Source of the DNA: Mycolicibacterium lutetiense
Lineage (GTDB): Bacteria > Actinomycetota > Actinomycetes > Mycobacteriales > Mycobacteriaceae
DNA length: 64,000 bases
Reading direction: 5' to 3'
Assembly: GCF_017876775.1 (NCBI RefSeq)
Contig: NZ_JAGIOP010000001.1
Span: 1,178,001-1,242,000 of the forward strand
Made by a program: the position numbers and the translations under genes. Shown one piece after another: positions 8,591 through 18,429 of the stretch (position 1 is its first letter; each line of letters opens with the position of its first letter). Below the pieces are notes generated by a model. It was not told where the DNA came from and made no database searches. It was given only the letters and a program-made list of their open reading frames with translations.

Positions 8591-9514
8591 GTGCCCACCT
8601 CTCCGGATCTGACCGGCCGCACTCGACGAGCGGCGGCGGCAGCGCTGGACGCCGGGCGTGCGCTCGGCCTGCCTGCCACCGGGACAACGGTGCTGCACGA
8701 TGCGTTCTCGGTCGTCGTGCGCCTGGAACCGACTCCGGTGGTGGCGCGAGTCCAGGTTGTGTTGCCGCCCGGGATGACACCGCACGCTCAGGCAGAGCGG
8801 CAACAGCGCGAACTGGACGCGGTGGCCTGGCTCGAGGGGAGGGGCGTGCCGGTCGTAGCTCCGGCACCACTGTTGCCCCGGTCGCCGGTGCGCCGAGGCG
8901 GCTTCGGAATGACGTTCTGGGAGTTGGCCGATGTTGCGGCGGACCACGAGCCGTACTCGGCCGTCCCCATGGTGCATACCGCGACGCTGCACGCCGCGCT
9001 TGCGGAACATCCGGACGAACTGCCGTTTCTCACCCCGTTCAACCGGTCGCTCGGAGGTTTGATCGACGAGTTGGACGATGCGTCCCTGCTGCTGCCGAGC
9101 GATATCGGCCGGGTCCGCGACGAATACGCGGTGCTGCGTTCGGTGCTGGCCGATCGTGCCGCGTTCGCGGCCAGGTTCCCCGACATGAGTGTGCAGACGA
9201 TTCACGGGGATGGACCGGCGCTCAATGTGATCCGGACAACCGACGGCGTGCGGTTCTCGGATTTCGAGGACGTCACCTGTGGGCCGGTGGAGTGGGACCT
9301 GGCACTGGCCGGCTCAGCTGCGGTCGCCGAGTACGACGACGCGGCGCGAGAACTGGGGTTGCGCACCACGAATCCCGAAGTGCAGAGCCTGGTCGATGCC
9401 GCCGCGAGATTGATGATGGTCAGCTGTGCTTTGCTGATACCTCAGTTGCCGGTGCTCGCCGAAGGACTGCTGCCGATGATCGAGGCCTGGCGGGAGTCTC
9501 CGTCACTGACGTGA
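8591..9514 (+). CDS. Aminoglycoside phosphotransferase-type small-molecule kinase
   Basis: Protein of about 307 residues with the APH/choline-kinase fold. The catalytic motif IHGDGPALNV (HxDxxxxN type, here HGDGPALN) and the metal-binding DFEDV that follows are intact. The N-terminal lobe shows LEPTPVVARVQ. The substrate is not identifiable; many mycobacterial members are not resistance genes. The GTG at 8591 gives VPTSPDLTG after a GG-rich stretch; an in-frame GTG at 8552 is the alternative. Divergent from the sirtuin gene, 56 bases apart. Confidence 0.8.
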   Translation: MPTSPDLTGRTRRAAAAALDAGRALGLPATGTTVLHDAFSVVVRLEPTPVVARVQVVLPPGMTPHAQAERQQRELDAVAWLEGRGVPVVAPAPLLPRSPVRRGGFGMTFWELADVAADHEPYSAVPMVHTATLHAALAEHPDELPFLTPFNRSLGGLIDELDDASLLLPSDIGRVRDEYAVLRSVLADRAAFAARFPDMSVQTIHGDGPALNVIRTTDGVRFSDFEDVTCGPVEWDLALAGSAAVAEYDDAARELGLRTTNPEVQSLVDAAARLMMVSCALLIPQLPVLAEGLLPMIEAWRESPSLT

Positions 9515-9597
9515 AGTTCACCCATCGCGGTATCACTCATGCGTCAATTGGTACCCAGTGACCCGATCGTGACACTTTTCGGGTGACAATGGGCGCG

Positions 9598-11640
9598 ATG
9601 GACTTCTACAGCGCCTACCACCACGGTTTCGTGCGGGTCGCCGCCTGCACCCACCACACGGCGCTGGCGGATCCGCCGGCCAACGCCGAATCGGTGCTCC
9701 GGTTGGCGCAGGACTGCCATGACGACGGGGTAGCTGTCGCGGTGTTTCCGGAGTTGACGTTGTCGGGCTACTCGATCGACGACATCCTCCTTCAGGACAC
9801 CCTGCTGGAGTCGGTGGAGCAGGCGCTCATCGAAATCGTCGCGGCCTCGGTGGTGTTGACGCCGGTGCTGGTCGTCGGTGCGCCGGTGCGGTACCGGCAC
9901 CGGATCTACAACACCGCGGTCGTCATCCACCGCGGAGCGGTGCTCGGAGTGGCTCCCAAGTCCTACCTGCCGACGTACCGGGAGTTCTACGAACGCAGGC
10001 AGATGGCCACCGGCGCCGACGTGCGCGGCACTATCCGGGTGGCCGGTGCCGAGGTGCCGTTCGGGCCGGACCTGCTGTTCGTGGCGTCCGATCTTCCCGG
10101 GCTGGTCCTGCATGTCGAGATCTGTGAGGACATGTTCGTGCCCGTGCCGCCCAGTGCGCAGGCCGCGCTGGCAGGTGCGACGGTGCTGGCCAATCTCTCC
10201 GGTAGCCCGATCACCGTCGGCCGTGCCGAAGACCGTGCGCTGCTGGCCCGTTCGGCCTCGTCGCGGTGCTTGGCCGCCTATGTGTACGCCGCTGCGGGCG
10301 AGGGGGAGTCGACCACCGACCTGGCCTGGGACGGCCAGACCATGATCTGGGAGAACGGGCTGCTGCTCGCCGAGAGCGAGCGCTTCCCGCGCGGTGAACG
10401 ACGCTCGGTGGCCGACGTGGACCTGGAGTTGCTGCGGTCGGAGCGGCTGCGGATGGGTACGTTCGATGACAACGCCAGACACCATGGCGCCCAAGTCGAT
10501 TCGTTCCGCCGTATCGAGTTCCAACTCGACCCGCCGACGGGTGACATCGGACTGCGGCGCGAGATCGAGCGGTTCCCGTTCGTGCCGGCGGATCCTGAAC
10601 GACTGCAACGGGATTGCTACGAGGCCTACAACATCCAGGTGTCCGGGTTGGAACAGCGGTTGCGGGCGCTGAACTACCCCAAGGTGGTGATCGGGGTGTC
10701 CGGCGGGCTGGATTCCACGCACGCCCTGATCGTGGCGGCGCGGGCGATGGATCGGGAGAACCGTCCGCGCAGCGACATTCTCGCGTTCACGATGCCCGGC
10801 TTCGCTACCGGCGAGCACACCAAGAACAACGCGATCCGGTTGAGCCGGGCCCTGGGTGTGACGTTCGCCGAGATCGACATCAAGAAGACCGCCGAGCTGA
10901 TGCTGACCGAGATGGACCATCCGTTCGGCCGCGGCGAGAAGGTCTACGACGTGACGTTCGAGAACGTCCAGGCCGGCCTGCGCACCGACTACCTGTTCCG
11001 GCTGGCCAATCAGCGCGGCGGCATCGTGCTCGGTACGGGTGACCTGTCGGAGCTGGCGCTGGGTTGGTCGACTTACGGTGTCGGCGACCAGATGTCGCAC
11101 TACAACGTCAACGGCGGAGTGCCGAAAACCTTGATCCAGCACCTGATCCGGTGGGTGATCTCATCCGATCAGTTCGGGGCCGAGGTAAACGGGGTACTCC
11201 AATCGGTGCTGAACACCGAGATCACCCCGGAGTTGGTGCCCGCCGGCGAGGGTGATGAGATCCAGAGCAGCGAGGCCAAGGTCGGCCCCTATGCGCTGCA
11301 GGACTTTTCGTTGTTCCAGGTGCTGCGCTACGGGTTCCGCCCGTCCAAGGTGGCCTTCCTGGCCTGGCATGCCTGGCATGACGCAGCCGACGGTGACTGG
11401 CCCGCCGGGTTCCCCGAGGACAAGCGTCCGGCGTATTCGCTCAGCGAGATCCGGCACTGGCTGCAGGTCTTCGCGCAGCGGTTCTTCTCGTTCTCACAGT
11501 TCAAGCGTTCTGCGTTGCCCAACGGCCCCAAGGTGTCGCACGGCGGCTCCCTGTCGCCGCGTGGGGACTGGCGCGCGCCGTCGGACATGTCGGCGCGGAT
11601 CTGGCTCGACGAGATCGAACGGGGCGTCCCGGAGCAGTAG
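9598..11640 (+). CDS. nadE: Glutamine-dependent NAD+ synthetase
   Basis: Last step of NAD synthesis: ATP-dependent amidation of deamido-NAD with glutamine as nitrogen source. The 680-residue protein has an N-terminal nitrilase-type glutaminase domain: Glu in [11 protein letters not shown], Lys in [14 protein letters not shown], Cys in EICEDMFVP. The C-terminal synthetase domain has the pyrophosphatase loop SGGLDSTHA. It ends with the highly conserved [19 protein letters not shown] and [15 protein letters not shown] blocks. The start [11 protein letters not shown] matches the mycobacterial N-terminus; an ATG 15 bases upstream is in frame but unlikely. Corresponds to Rv2438c. Confidence 0.97.
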   Translation: MDFYSAYHHGFVRVAACTHHTALADPPANAESVLRLAQDCHDDGVAVAVFPELTLSGYSIDDILLQDTLLESVEQALIEIVAASVVLTPVLVVGAPVRYRHRIYNTAVVIHRGAVLGVAPKSYLPTYREFYERRQMATGADVRGTIRVAGAEVPFGPDLLFVASDLPGLVLHVEICEDMFVPVPPSAQAALAGATVLANLSGSPITVGRAEDRALLARSASSRCLAAYVYAAAGEGESTTDLAWDGQTMIWENGLLLAESERFPRGERRSVADVDLELLRSERLRMGTFDDNARHHGAQVDSFRRIEFQLDPPTGDIGLRREIERFPFVPADPERLQRDCYEAYNIQVSGLEQRLRALNYPKVVIGVSGGLDSTHALIVAARAMDRENRPRSDILAFTMPGFATGEHTKNNAIRLSRALGVTFAEIDIKKTAELMLTEMDHPFGRGEKVYDVTFENVQAGLRTDYLFRLANQRGGIVLGTGDLSELALGWSTYGVGDQMSHYNVNGGVPKTLIQHLIRWVISSDQFGAEVNGVLQSVLNTEITPELVPAGEGDEIQSSEAKVGPYALQDFSLFQVLRYGFRPSKVAFLAWHAWHDAADGDWPAGFPEDKRPAYSLSEIRHWLQVFAQRFFSFSQFKRSALPNGPKVSHGGSLSPRGDWRAPSDMSARIWLDEIERGVPEQ

Positions 11641-11685
11641 TTTTTGCGTCCACCCCACGGTCAATTCAAATTGACGACGCAAAAA
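11641..11685. terminator. U-rich bidirectional terminator after nadE
   Basis: TTTTTGCGTC (11641-11650) pairs with GACGCAAAAA (11676-11685). The interior carries TCAATT (11661-11666) pairing with AATTGA (11669-11674). It begins right after the nadE stop and ends in an A/T-rich run, so it fits an intrinsic terminator usable in either direction. Confidence 0.75.
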
Positions 11686-11773
11686 ATTGACAAGCTAACC
11701 TTCTGGCTCGCATCGCCGCGCTAATGTGCGTCGGGTCACATTTCGGTGCCGCCGATGTCGGGTCGAGGGGGTT

Positions 11774-14419
11774 GTGTTGGGTGCTGCAAAGTACGTCGGT
11801 CGGGTAGGTGGATTGGCGGTTGCGCTCGGGGTCGGTTCGGCCGTCGTCCTGGGCGGGCAGGTGCTGGGCACCCCGGTGGCCTCGGCATCGCCCGGCTCGG
11901 CCGATACGTCGTCTGAGTCCGCCTCCGCGCCTGCCCACAAGAGTCGGGCCAAGGACCGGCAGAGTGCCCGCTCATTGCGGCAGGCCGCGGTGCGTACGGC
12001 GATCAAGGACCGGACGACCAAGCTCGGTGAACCCGGCCGTCATCGCGTCAGCGCGACGACGCCGAAGTCTGACGTCGTCCAAACGATCACCGACCGGCTG
12101 TCGGAGGCACAGGACACGATCAAGGCCGGCGTGACCCGTCACGCCAGTGACTCGGACCCGGTCGCCGCCGCCGGAAAACCCAAGGTCACCAAGCCCGCTG
12201 AGACGCCGCGGAGCCTGTCATTCGACACCCCCACACTGCCGCGCCCCCTGCGCGATCAGGCCCAGGTCGCCGAGCCAACCGCCATTGCAGAGCCGACGAT
12301 CGACGCCATCGAAACCGGCGCGAAGGCCGAGCCGCCACCTTCGGCCGGTCCGGCTCCGGTGCGGGGCCTGATCGAGACCGTGGTCAACGACCTCGCGAGG
12401 ACGCTGGCCGGAAACTCGCCCACCGCGCCCTCGACTGATTCGCCCGCCGAGTGGGTTCTGCTGGCGGCCGCGCGCCGGGAGTTCGCCACCTCGGCCGCCG
12501 CGCCCTCCGTGAGCGCCACCGGCGGCATCACCGCGGCCCCGTCGGTCGGCATCACCGATGGCATCATCCGCGGCCAAACCGGGGCCACCAGTTCGAGTGG
12601 GCTGCCGCTCAGCTACACCGTCATCGGTGACCCGAGCGGAGGCGGCAAGGTCCGGCTCAACTCGGCCAACGGCAGCTTCACGTTCCTGCCCTATGCGACC
12701 GTCGTCGCCAGCGGCGGCACCGAGAAGTTCACCGTCCTGGTCGCTGAGACCACGGCGTTTGATGCTGCACTGCAACAGATCCCGATAGTGGGCATGGTCG
12801 TGCCGCAGGTGCTGGTGATCGTGCATCAGGTACCGATCGTCAACGACTTGTTGGCGCCGCTCATCGGCAAGTCGGAGATGGTGGACGTCAACGTGGACGT
12901 CGGCGAGCTCGCACCGGCGGGTACCCCGGTGGCCTACACGGTCAAGGTGACGTCCTTCGACGGCACGCCGATCAGCATGAACTATTTCCCGGCATCGGGC
13001 CTTCAGGAAGGGGAAAAGGCGCCGACGATCTTCAGCGGCGCGGGCCTGTCCAGTGCAGGGGATACGAACCCGTACTCCGGCGGCGCCACCGGTGTCGGCA
13101 CGTTCCGCAACGCGGGCTACAACGTCGTCACCTGGGATTCGCGGGGCGAGCACGACTCGGGCGGGCTCCTGCAACTCGACAATCCGTTCTTCGAGGGCCG
13201 CGACGTGTCGGCCATGATCGACTACGTCGCCAAACAGTCCGGCACGCAACTCGACGCCGCGAATGATCCGCGGATGGGCATGGTGGGCCCGTCATACGGC
13301 GGTGGCATCCAGTGGGTGGCCGCGGGCACCGACAACCGGATCGACGCGATCGTCCCGACGATCTCGTGGAACTCCCTGAACAGTTCGCTGTACCCCAACG
13401 AGGCGTTCAAGACGTCGTATGCGGCGCTGCTGCTGCTGTCGTTGGTGACGTCGGGCGCGAACATCAACAGCCAGCTGTACACCGGCATCTTCACCGGTGG
13501 GCTGCTCGGCATCCTGACCCCCGAGCAGCAAGCCCTGCTGGCCAGCAGCGGCCCGACCGCGCTGGTCAACAAAGTCACCGCACCGACGCTGATCATCCAG
13601 GGCACCGTCGACGTGTTGTTCCCGCTGCAGCAGGCCATGGACAACGCGCAGATCCTCGACGCCAACGGCGTGCCGGTGAAGATGGTCTGGTTCTGCGGCG
13701 GCCACGGCAACTGCGAGACCCCGCCCGGTGACAGTGCCGAGATGGTTCAGACCGCGACGCTGAGCTGGTTGGACACCTACGTCAAACACAAGGGCGAAGC
13801 CGTCGACGACGGGCTGCCCAAGTTCCAGTGGATCGATCAGAACGGCGACCACTACACGTCCGACCTCCTGCCGACCGACCCGAATTTCACCGGGACCCCG
13901 GTCACCGCATCGGGCAGCGGCGGGCTGCTCGGAATCGTCCCGATCCTCGGTGGTTCCGGACCGGGCGCGGCGGGGATCCCCTTCGGCCTCGGGGACGGCA
14001 CCAAGGCCGCCAACGCGGTGAACGTCAAGGTGACCGCGCCGTCGGGCACCGCCACCCAGATCGTCGGTGCGCCCGAGCTGACGATGACCTACTCCGGCAT
14101 CGGCACCAGCCGCCACGTGTACGCCCAGATCGTCGACGACCAGACCGGGCAGGTGATCGGCAACGTGGTCACACCGATTCCGGTCACTCTCGACGGCCGG
14201 GAACGCACCGTCACCATCCCGATGGAGGCCGTGGCCTACACGCTGGAGCCCGGACACACCGCCACGGTGCAGATCACCACGTCGGCGACGTCGTTCCTCA
14301 ACTTCACCCAGTTCGGCGCCATCAACATTTCCGGTGTGGAGGTGTCGTTGCCGACCGCGGGACCCGGAGCCAATGTGCAGCCCGCGGCGGCTGCCAGGGA
14401 GGACCTGGTCAGCGTCTAG
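11774..14419 (+). CDS. Secreted S15-type alpha/beta hydrolase with Ig-like segment
   Basis: Large exported protein of about 881 residues. An N-terminal signal (hydrophobic VGGLAVALGVGSAVVLGG, then VASASPGS) is followed by about 220 residues rich in Ala, Pro, Thr and Lys. A cadherin/Ig-like stretch comes next (GLPLSYTVIGDP ... GSFTFLPYAT). The hydrolase domain of the X-Pro dipeptidyl-peptidase/CocE type follows, with VVTWDSRGEHDSGG, nucleophile elbow GPSYGGG, acid in IQGTVDVLFPLQ and His in CGGHGNCE. The C-terminal beta-rich domain (from about residue 740) is usual for this group. It probably acts on acyl esters or peptides outside the membrane; the substrate is unknown. The GTG at 11774 has GAGGGGG upstream. 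The stop overlaps the convergent crotonase gene by three bases. Confidence 0.82.
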   Translation: MLGAAKYVGRVGGLAVALGVGSAVVLGGQVLGTPVASASPGSADTSSESASAPAHKSRAKDRQSARSLRQAAVRTAIKDRTTKLGEPGRHRVSATTPKSDVVQTITDRLSEAQDTIKAGVTRHASDSDPVAAAGKPKVTKPAETPRSLSFDTPTLPRPLRDQAQVAEPTAIAEPTIDAIETGAKAEPPPSAGPAPVRGLIETVVNDLARTLAGNSPTAPSTDSPAEWVLLAAARREFATSAAAPSVSATGGITAAPSVGITDGIIRGQTGATSSSGLPLSYTVIGDPSGGGKVRLNSANGSFTFLPYATVVASGGTEKFTVLVAETTAFDAALQQIPIVGMVVPQVLVIVHQVPIVNDLLAPLIGKSEMVDVNVDVGELAPAGTPVAYTVKVTSFDGTPISMNYFPASGLQEGEKAPTIFSGAGLSSAGDTNPYSGGATGVGTFRNAGYNVVTWDSRGEHDSGGLLQLDNPFFEGRDVSAMIDYVAKQSGTQLDAANDPRMGMVGPSYGGGIQWVAAGTDNRIDAIVPTISWNSLNSSLYPNEAFKTSYAALLLLSLVTSGANINSQLYTGIFTGGLLGILTPEQQALLASSGPTALVNKVTAPTLIIQGTVDVLFPLQQAMDNAQILDANGVPVKMVWFCGGHGNCETPPGDSAEMVQTATLSWLDTYVKHKGEAVDDGLPKFQWIDQNGDHYTSDLLPTDPNFTGTPVTASGSGGLLGIVPILGGSGPGAAGIPFGLGDGTKAANAVNVKVTAPSGTATQIVGAPELTMTYSGIGTSRHVYAQIVDDQTGQVIGNVVTPIPVTLDGRERTVTIPMEAVAYTLEPGHTATVQITTSATSFLNFTQFGAINISGVEVSLPTAGPGANVQPAAAAREDLVSV

Positions 14420-15240
14420 AGCCGGCCCTCGACGCGCAGATCCGGGTGGACCCACTCCGGTGAGCGTCGTGCCTTGAAGGCGCGGAAACCCTCCGCTGCC
14501 TCGTCGCCGCTGTAGCTCGCCTTCATGCCGATCCGGTCGTAGAGGCCCATATAGCTGTCCAGGCTGGACTTGACCACCCCGCGGGCCCGGGGTGCGGTCC
14601 GGCAGCATTGGGCGAGCACTTCGGTTGCGGCAGAGAGTAATTCGTCGTGCGGCACCAGCCGGGCGACCAAGCCCCAGTCGACGGCCTCCTGGGCGCTGAG
14701 CGTGCGTCCGGTGAACATCAGGTCGCGGGTGCGGACCGGGCCGATCAGGCGGGCCAACATCTGGCTGTAGTAGGTGTCGGCGATGCCGCGGTACAACTCG
14801 GGCACCCGGAAGGTGGCGCGGTCGCTGACCACCGCCATGTCACTGCAGATCGCGATCTGGAACCCGCCGCCCTGGCACAACCCGTTGACCGCGCTCACCA
14901 CCGGCTTGACCGATTGGCGCAGCGTTTCGAACGGGGTGACGTCCATCGACAGGGCTGCGCCGAAGCTCATCCAGTCGTCGACGCCGTTGCCGCCGCCGAG
15001 GTCGCCGCCGGGTGCGAACACGTCCCCGGTTCCGGTGATCAGCAGGCCGGCCAGATCGGGATCCGCCTCGACGTGGGTGACCGCGTACCGGATGCCGAAG
15101 TACATGGCCGGGGTCATCGCATTGCGGGCCTCGGGCCGGTCCAGGGTGACCACGCCGAACGGTCCCTGCCGTTCGAACCTGAGGTACGGGGTGCCGAGCC
15201 AGTCGCCTTCGGGTGGTCGTGGACTGTTTCCCTGGGTCAT
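14416..15240 (-). CDS. Enoyl-CoA hydratase/isomerase (crotonase) family protein
   Basis: A 274-residue crotonase-fold protein acting on CoA thioesters. Visible are VVTLDRPEARNAMT, the oxyanion-hole segments GTGDVFAPGGDLGGG and NGLCQGGGFQIAICSDMAV, and RVPELYRGIADTYYS. The usual second catalytic Glu region is replaced by YRGIADTYY, so hydratase, isomerase or another activity cannot be separated. The ATG at 15240 gives MTQGNSPRPPEG. It stands alone between convergent and co-directional neighbours (45 bases to the ribokinase stop). Confidence 0.88.
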   Translation of the reverse strand: MTQGNSPRPPEGDWLGTPYLRFERQGPFGVVTLDRPEARNAMTPAMYFGIRYAVTHVEADPDLAGLLITGTGDVFAPGGDLGGGNGVDDWMSFGAALSMDVTPFETLRQSVKPVVSAVNGLCQGGGFQIAICSDMAVVSDRATFRVPELYRGIADTYYSQMLARLIGPVRTRDLMFTGRTLSAQEAVDWGLVARLVPHDELLSAATEVLAQCCRTAPRARGVVKSSLDSYMGLYDRIGMKASYSGDEAAEGFRAFKARRSPEWVHPDLRVEGRL

Positions 15241-15284
15241 GTCGGCGACTATAACGCCAACGGTATCGGCTTCAGTTGGCGGCG

Positions 15285-16145
15285 TCAGGGCATCAGGACG
15301 GCGTCGATGTCGGCAGCCGACGGCGCGCAGCCGCCGGCCCCGCGCACCAGGGTGGCCAACGCTCCGGCCGCGCAGGCGCGCCGCAGCGCCGACTCGTGAC
15401 CGGCGGTCCAGTTGGCGGCCAGCACCCCGGCGAACACGTCACCGGCACCGGCGGTGTCCAGGGCCTGTACCGCGGGGGCCGGCACGTCGAACCGCTCTTC
15501 AGTGCCCAGGTAGCTGGCGCCTCGTGCGCCCCGGGTGATCACCAGATGTCGTACCGGCCAGTGCCATTCGGCTGCCTCGGTCTCGTTGACCACCACCACG
15601 TCGACCAGTTCCGACAGGCCGAGCAGCTGATGGGCGGCGGTACCTCCCGGTGAGGCGTTGAGCATCACCACCGCCCCGGCCGCCTTTGCCAACCGGGCCG
15701 CGGCGATCGCCGTCGCCACCGGGATCTCCAACTGGATCAGGACGACCTCGCTCCAGACGATGGCCGTGCGTGCCGCGGCGGAATCCACCTCGAGCCGGGC
15801 ATTGGCGCCCGGCGCCACCACGATGCAGTTCTCGCCGACCCCGTCGACCAGGATCGCGGCCGATCCGCTCGGACCGGGCACACATGTCACGGCGTCGGTC
15901 GCGACCCCGGTGGCTTGGAGATGCTCCCGCAGGTTTGTCGCGGCGGCATCGTCACCGAGCGCGGCGACCAGTGCGACCTCGGCGCCGGCCCGCGCGGCCG
16001 CCACCGCCTGGTTACCGCCCTTGCCGCCGGGCGCGGACACCAGCGACGACGCGAGCACGGTCTGTCCCGGGCGCGGCAGCGCGCCGACGGTGAAGGTGAG
16101 GTCGGCGTTGATGCTCCCGACGACGCAAACCCGCGCAGCGGCCAT
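15285..16145 (-). CDS. rbsK: Ribokinase (PfkB family)
   Basis: Phosphorylates ribose (or a related sugar) with ATP. The 286-residue protein begins VCVVGSINADLTF and shows both PfkB signatures: GGKGGNQAVAAARAGA near residue 40 and the catalytic DTAGAGDVFAGVLAANW near residue 235. The length is typical. It is transcribed divergently from proA with an 84-bp gap. Corresponds to Rv2436, which also lies in the proB-proA interval of M. tuberculosis. No ribose transporter lies alongside. Confidence 0.92.
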   Translation of the reverse strand: MAAARVCVVGSINADLTFTVGALPRPGQTVLASSLVSAPGGKGGNQAVAAARAGAEVALVAALGDDAAATNLREHLQATGVATDAVTCVPGPSGSAAILVDGVGENCIVVAPGANARLEVDSAAARTAIVWSEVVLIQLEIPVATAIAAARLAKAAGAVVMLNASPGGTAAHQLLGLSELVDVVVVNETEAAEWHWPVRHLVITRGARGASYLGTEERFDVPAPAVQALDTAGAGDVFAGVLAANWTAGHESALRRACAAGALATLVRGAGGCAPSAADIDAVLMP

Positions 16146-16229
16146 AAACGAAAAGGCTAGCCCGGCGTGCTTGTCTTAGGGCGCCTGACACCTGTCGAAG
16201 GGCGTCAACTCCTCCGATACGCTGGCTAG

Positions 16230-17489
16230 ATGAGCGTTCAGACGCAGTCGCCGGCGGTGTCGCAAGCAGACCTGCGCGAGCAGGTGCACGAGGCCGCGCG
16301 TCGCGCCCGCGTCGCGGCCCGCACCCTGGGCACCCTGAGCACCGAGACCAAGAACCGTGCGCTGCATGCCGCGGCCGACAGCGTGCTGGCCCATGTCCAC
16401 GAGATCCTGGCCGCCAACGCCGCCGACGTCGAGGCCGCCCGCGAGTCGGGAACACCCGAGGCCATGCTGGACCGGTTGGCACTCAACCCGCAGCGGGTCG
16501 ACGGCATCGCAGCCGGGTTGCGTCAGGTCGCCGGGCTGCCCGATCCGGTCGGCGAGGTGTTGCAGGGCCGTACCCTGCCCAATGGGCTGCAGCTGCGTCA
16601 GCAGCGGGTGCCGCTGGGTGTGGTCGGCATGGTCTACGAGGGCCGCCCCAACGTCACGGTGGACGCCTTCGGGCTCACCCTCAAATCCGGGAATGCCGCT
16701 CTGCTGCGCGGTAGTTCGTCGGCGGCCCGGTCCAATCAGGCCCTGGTGACCGCGCTGCGTTCGGCACTGGCCTCGGTCGGTCTGCCCGTGGATGCGGTGC
16801 AGTTGCTGCCCAGCCATGACCGCGCCAGTGTCACCCACCTGATCCAGGCCCGCGGGCTGGTCGACGTGGTGATCCCGCGCGGGGGAGCCGGCTTGATCGA
16901 GGCCGTGGTGCGCGATGCGCAGGTTCCGACCATCGAGACCGGTGTCGGCAATTGCCATGTCTACGTTCATTCCTCGGCCGACGTCGACCTGGCCGAGAAG
17001 ATCCTGCTGAATTCCAAGACCCGGCGCCCCAGCGTCTGCAATGCCGCCGAGACCCTGCTGGTGGACAAGGCGCTGCAGACGACCGTGCTGCCCCGGCTCA
17101 CCGCCGCGCTGCGCGAGGCCGGGGTCACCGTGCACGCCGACCCGACGGACGAGGAGCTGCACACCGAATTCCTCTCGATGGACATAGCGGTCGCGGTGGT
17201 GGACGGGCTCGACGGCGCGATCGCCCACATCAACGAGTACGGCACCGGGCACACCGAGGCCATCGTGACTACGGATCTTGCTGCGGCCCAGCGCTTCACC
17301 GAACAGGTGGACGCGGCCGCGGTGATGGTCAACGCGTCCACCGCGTTCACCGACGGAGAGCAGTTCGGTTTCGGCGCCGAGATCGGCATCTCCACCCAGA
17401 AGCTGCATGCCCGCGGACCGATGGGCCTGCCCGAACTGACCTCGACCAAATGGATCGTGTGGGGAGACGGTCAGACCCGCCCGGCTTAG
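16230..17489 (+). CDS. proA: Gamma-glutamyl phosphate reductase
   Basis: Second enzyme of proline synthesis: NADPH-dependent reduction of glutamyl-5-phosphate to the semialdehyde. The 419-residue ALDH-fold protein has [20 protein letters not shown], the catalytic Cys in [16 protein letters not shown] (near residue 270) and the C-terminal [21 protein letters not shown]... block. Followed after 31 bases by the MoxR-type ATPase gene. Corresponds to Rv2427c. Confidence 0.97.
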   Translation: MSVQTQSPAVSQADLREQVHEAARRARVAARTLGTLSTETKNRALHAAADSVLAHVHEILAANAADVEAARESGTPEAMLDRLALNPQRVDGIAAGLRQVAGLPDPVGEVLQGRTLPNGLQLRQQRVPLGVVGMVYEGRPNVTVDAFGLTLKSGNAALLRGSSSAARSNQALVTALRSALASVGLPVDAVQLLPSHDRASVTHLIQARGLVDVVIPRGGAGLIEAVVRDAQVPTIETGVGNCHVYVHSSADVDLAEKILLNSKTRRPSVCNAAETLLVDKALQTTVLPRLTAALREAGVTVHADPTDEELHTEFLSMDIAVAVVDGLDGAIAHINEYGTGHTEAIVTTDLAAAQRFTEQVDAAAVMVNASTAFTDGEQFGFGAEIGISTQKLHARGPMGLPELTSTKWIVWGDGQTRPA

Positions 17490-17520
17490 CCGCCGACCAG
17501 ATAGAGACCAGGAGACCACA

Positions 17521-18416
17521 TGAGCGTGCCCGCTCGCCCCGCTCGTCCCGCTCCGCTGTTCACCGACATCGACGATGTCGCGCGGCGCCTGGCGGAGACC
17601 GGCTACCTGCCCGATACCGCCACCGCGACAGCGGTTTTCCTCGCCGACCGGCTGGGCAAGCCATTGCTCGTGGAAGGGCCCGCGGGCGTAGGCAAGACCG
17701 AGCTGGCCCGCGCGGTGGCCGCAACCACCGGCTCCGAACTGGTCCGCCTGCAGTGCTACGAGGGTGTCGACGAGGCCCGCGCGCTCTACGAGTGGAACCA
17801 CGCCAAGCAGATCTTGCGGATCCAGGCCGGGCAGAACGCAAACGGCGGCGACTGGGACCAGACCAAGATGGACGTGTTCAGCGAGGAATTCCTGCTGACC
17901 CGCCCGCTGCTGACCGCGATCAAGCGCACCGACCCGACCGTGCTGCTGATCGACGAGACCGACAAAGCCGACATCGAGATCGAGGGCCTGCTGCTGGAGG
18001 TGCTCTCCGACTTCGCGGTCACGGTCCCGGAACTGGGCACCATCACCGCCGAGCGGCCGCCGTTCGTCCTGCTGACGTCCAACGCCACCCGGGAACTCTC
18101 CGAGGCGCTCAAGCGTCGCTGCCTGTTCCTGCACATCGACTTCCCGGATGCCGATCTGGAGCGCCGCATCCTGCTGTCCCGCGTGCCCGAACTGCCCGAG
18201 CACATCGCAGCCGAGCTGGTGAAGATCATCGGCGTGATGCGCGGCATGCAGCTCAAGAAGGTGCCGTCGGTCGCCGAGACCATCGACTGGGGTCGCACCG
18301 TGCTGGCACTGGGCATGGACACCATCGACGACGAGATGATCGCCGCCACCCTCGGTGTGGTGCTCAAACATCAGTCCGACCAAGTCAAAGCGGCCGGCGA
18401 ACTGAGGCTGAACTGA
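17521..18416 (+). CDS. MoxR-type AAA+ ATPase
   Basis: A 298-residue AAA+ ATPase of the MoxR/CoxD class. Walker A is GPAGVGKTE (near residue 53), Walker B LLIDETDKAD, sensor 1 LLTSNATREL, and the arginine-finger area includes LKRRCLFLHIDFPD. The ATG is at 17521 after AGGAGA. The next gene encodes a VWA-domain protein, and MoxR/VWA pairs commonly work as chaperone-like modules for metal insertion or complex assembly. What this pair matures is unknown. Corresponds to Rv2426c. Confidence 0.92.
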
Positions 18417-18429
18417 TGGGACTGAACTA

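Noticed and set aside
8591..9514. The APH-fold protein as an antibiotic-resistance gene
   Set aside because: Only the general kinase motifs are visible; there is no close resemblance to a known resistance enzyme and no mobile context.
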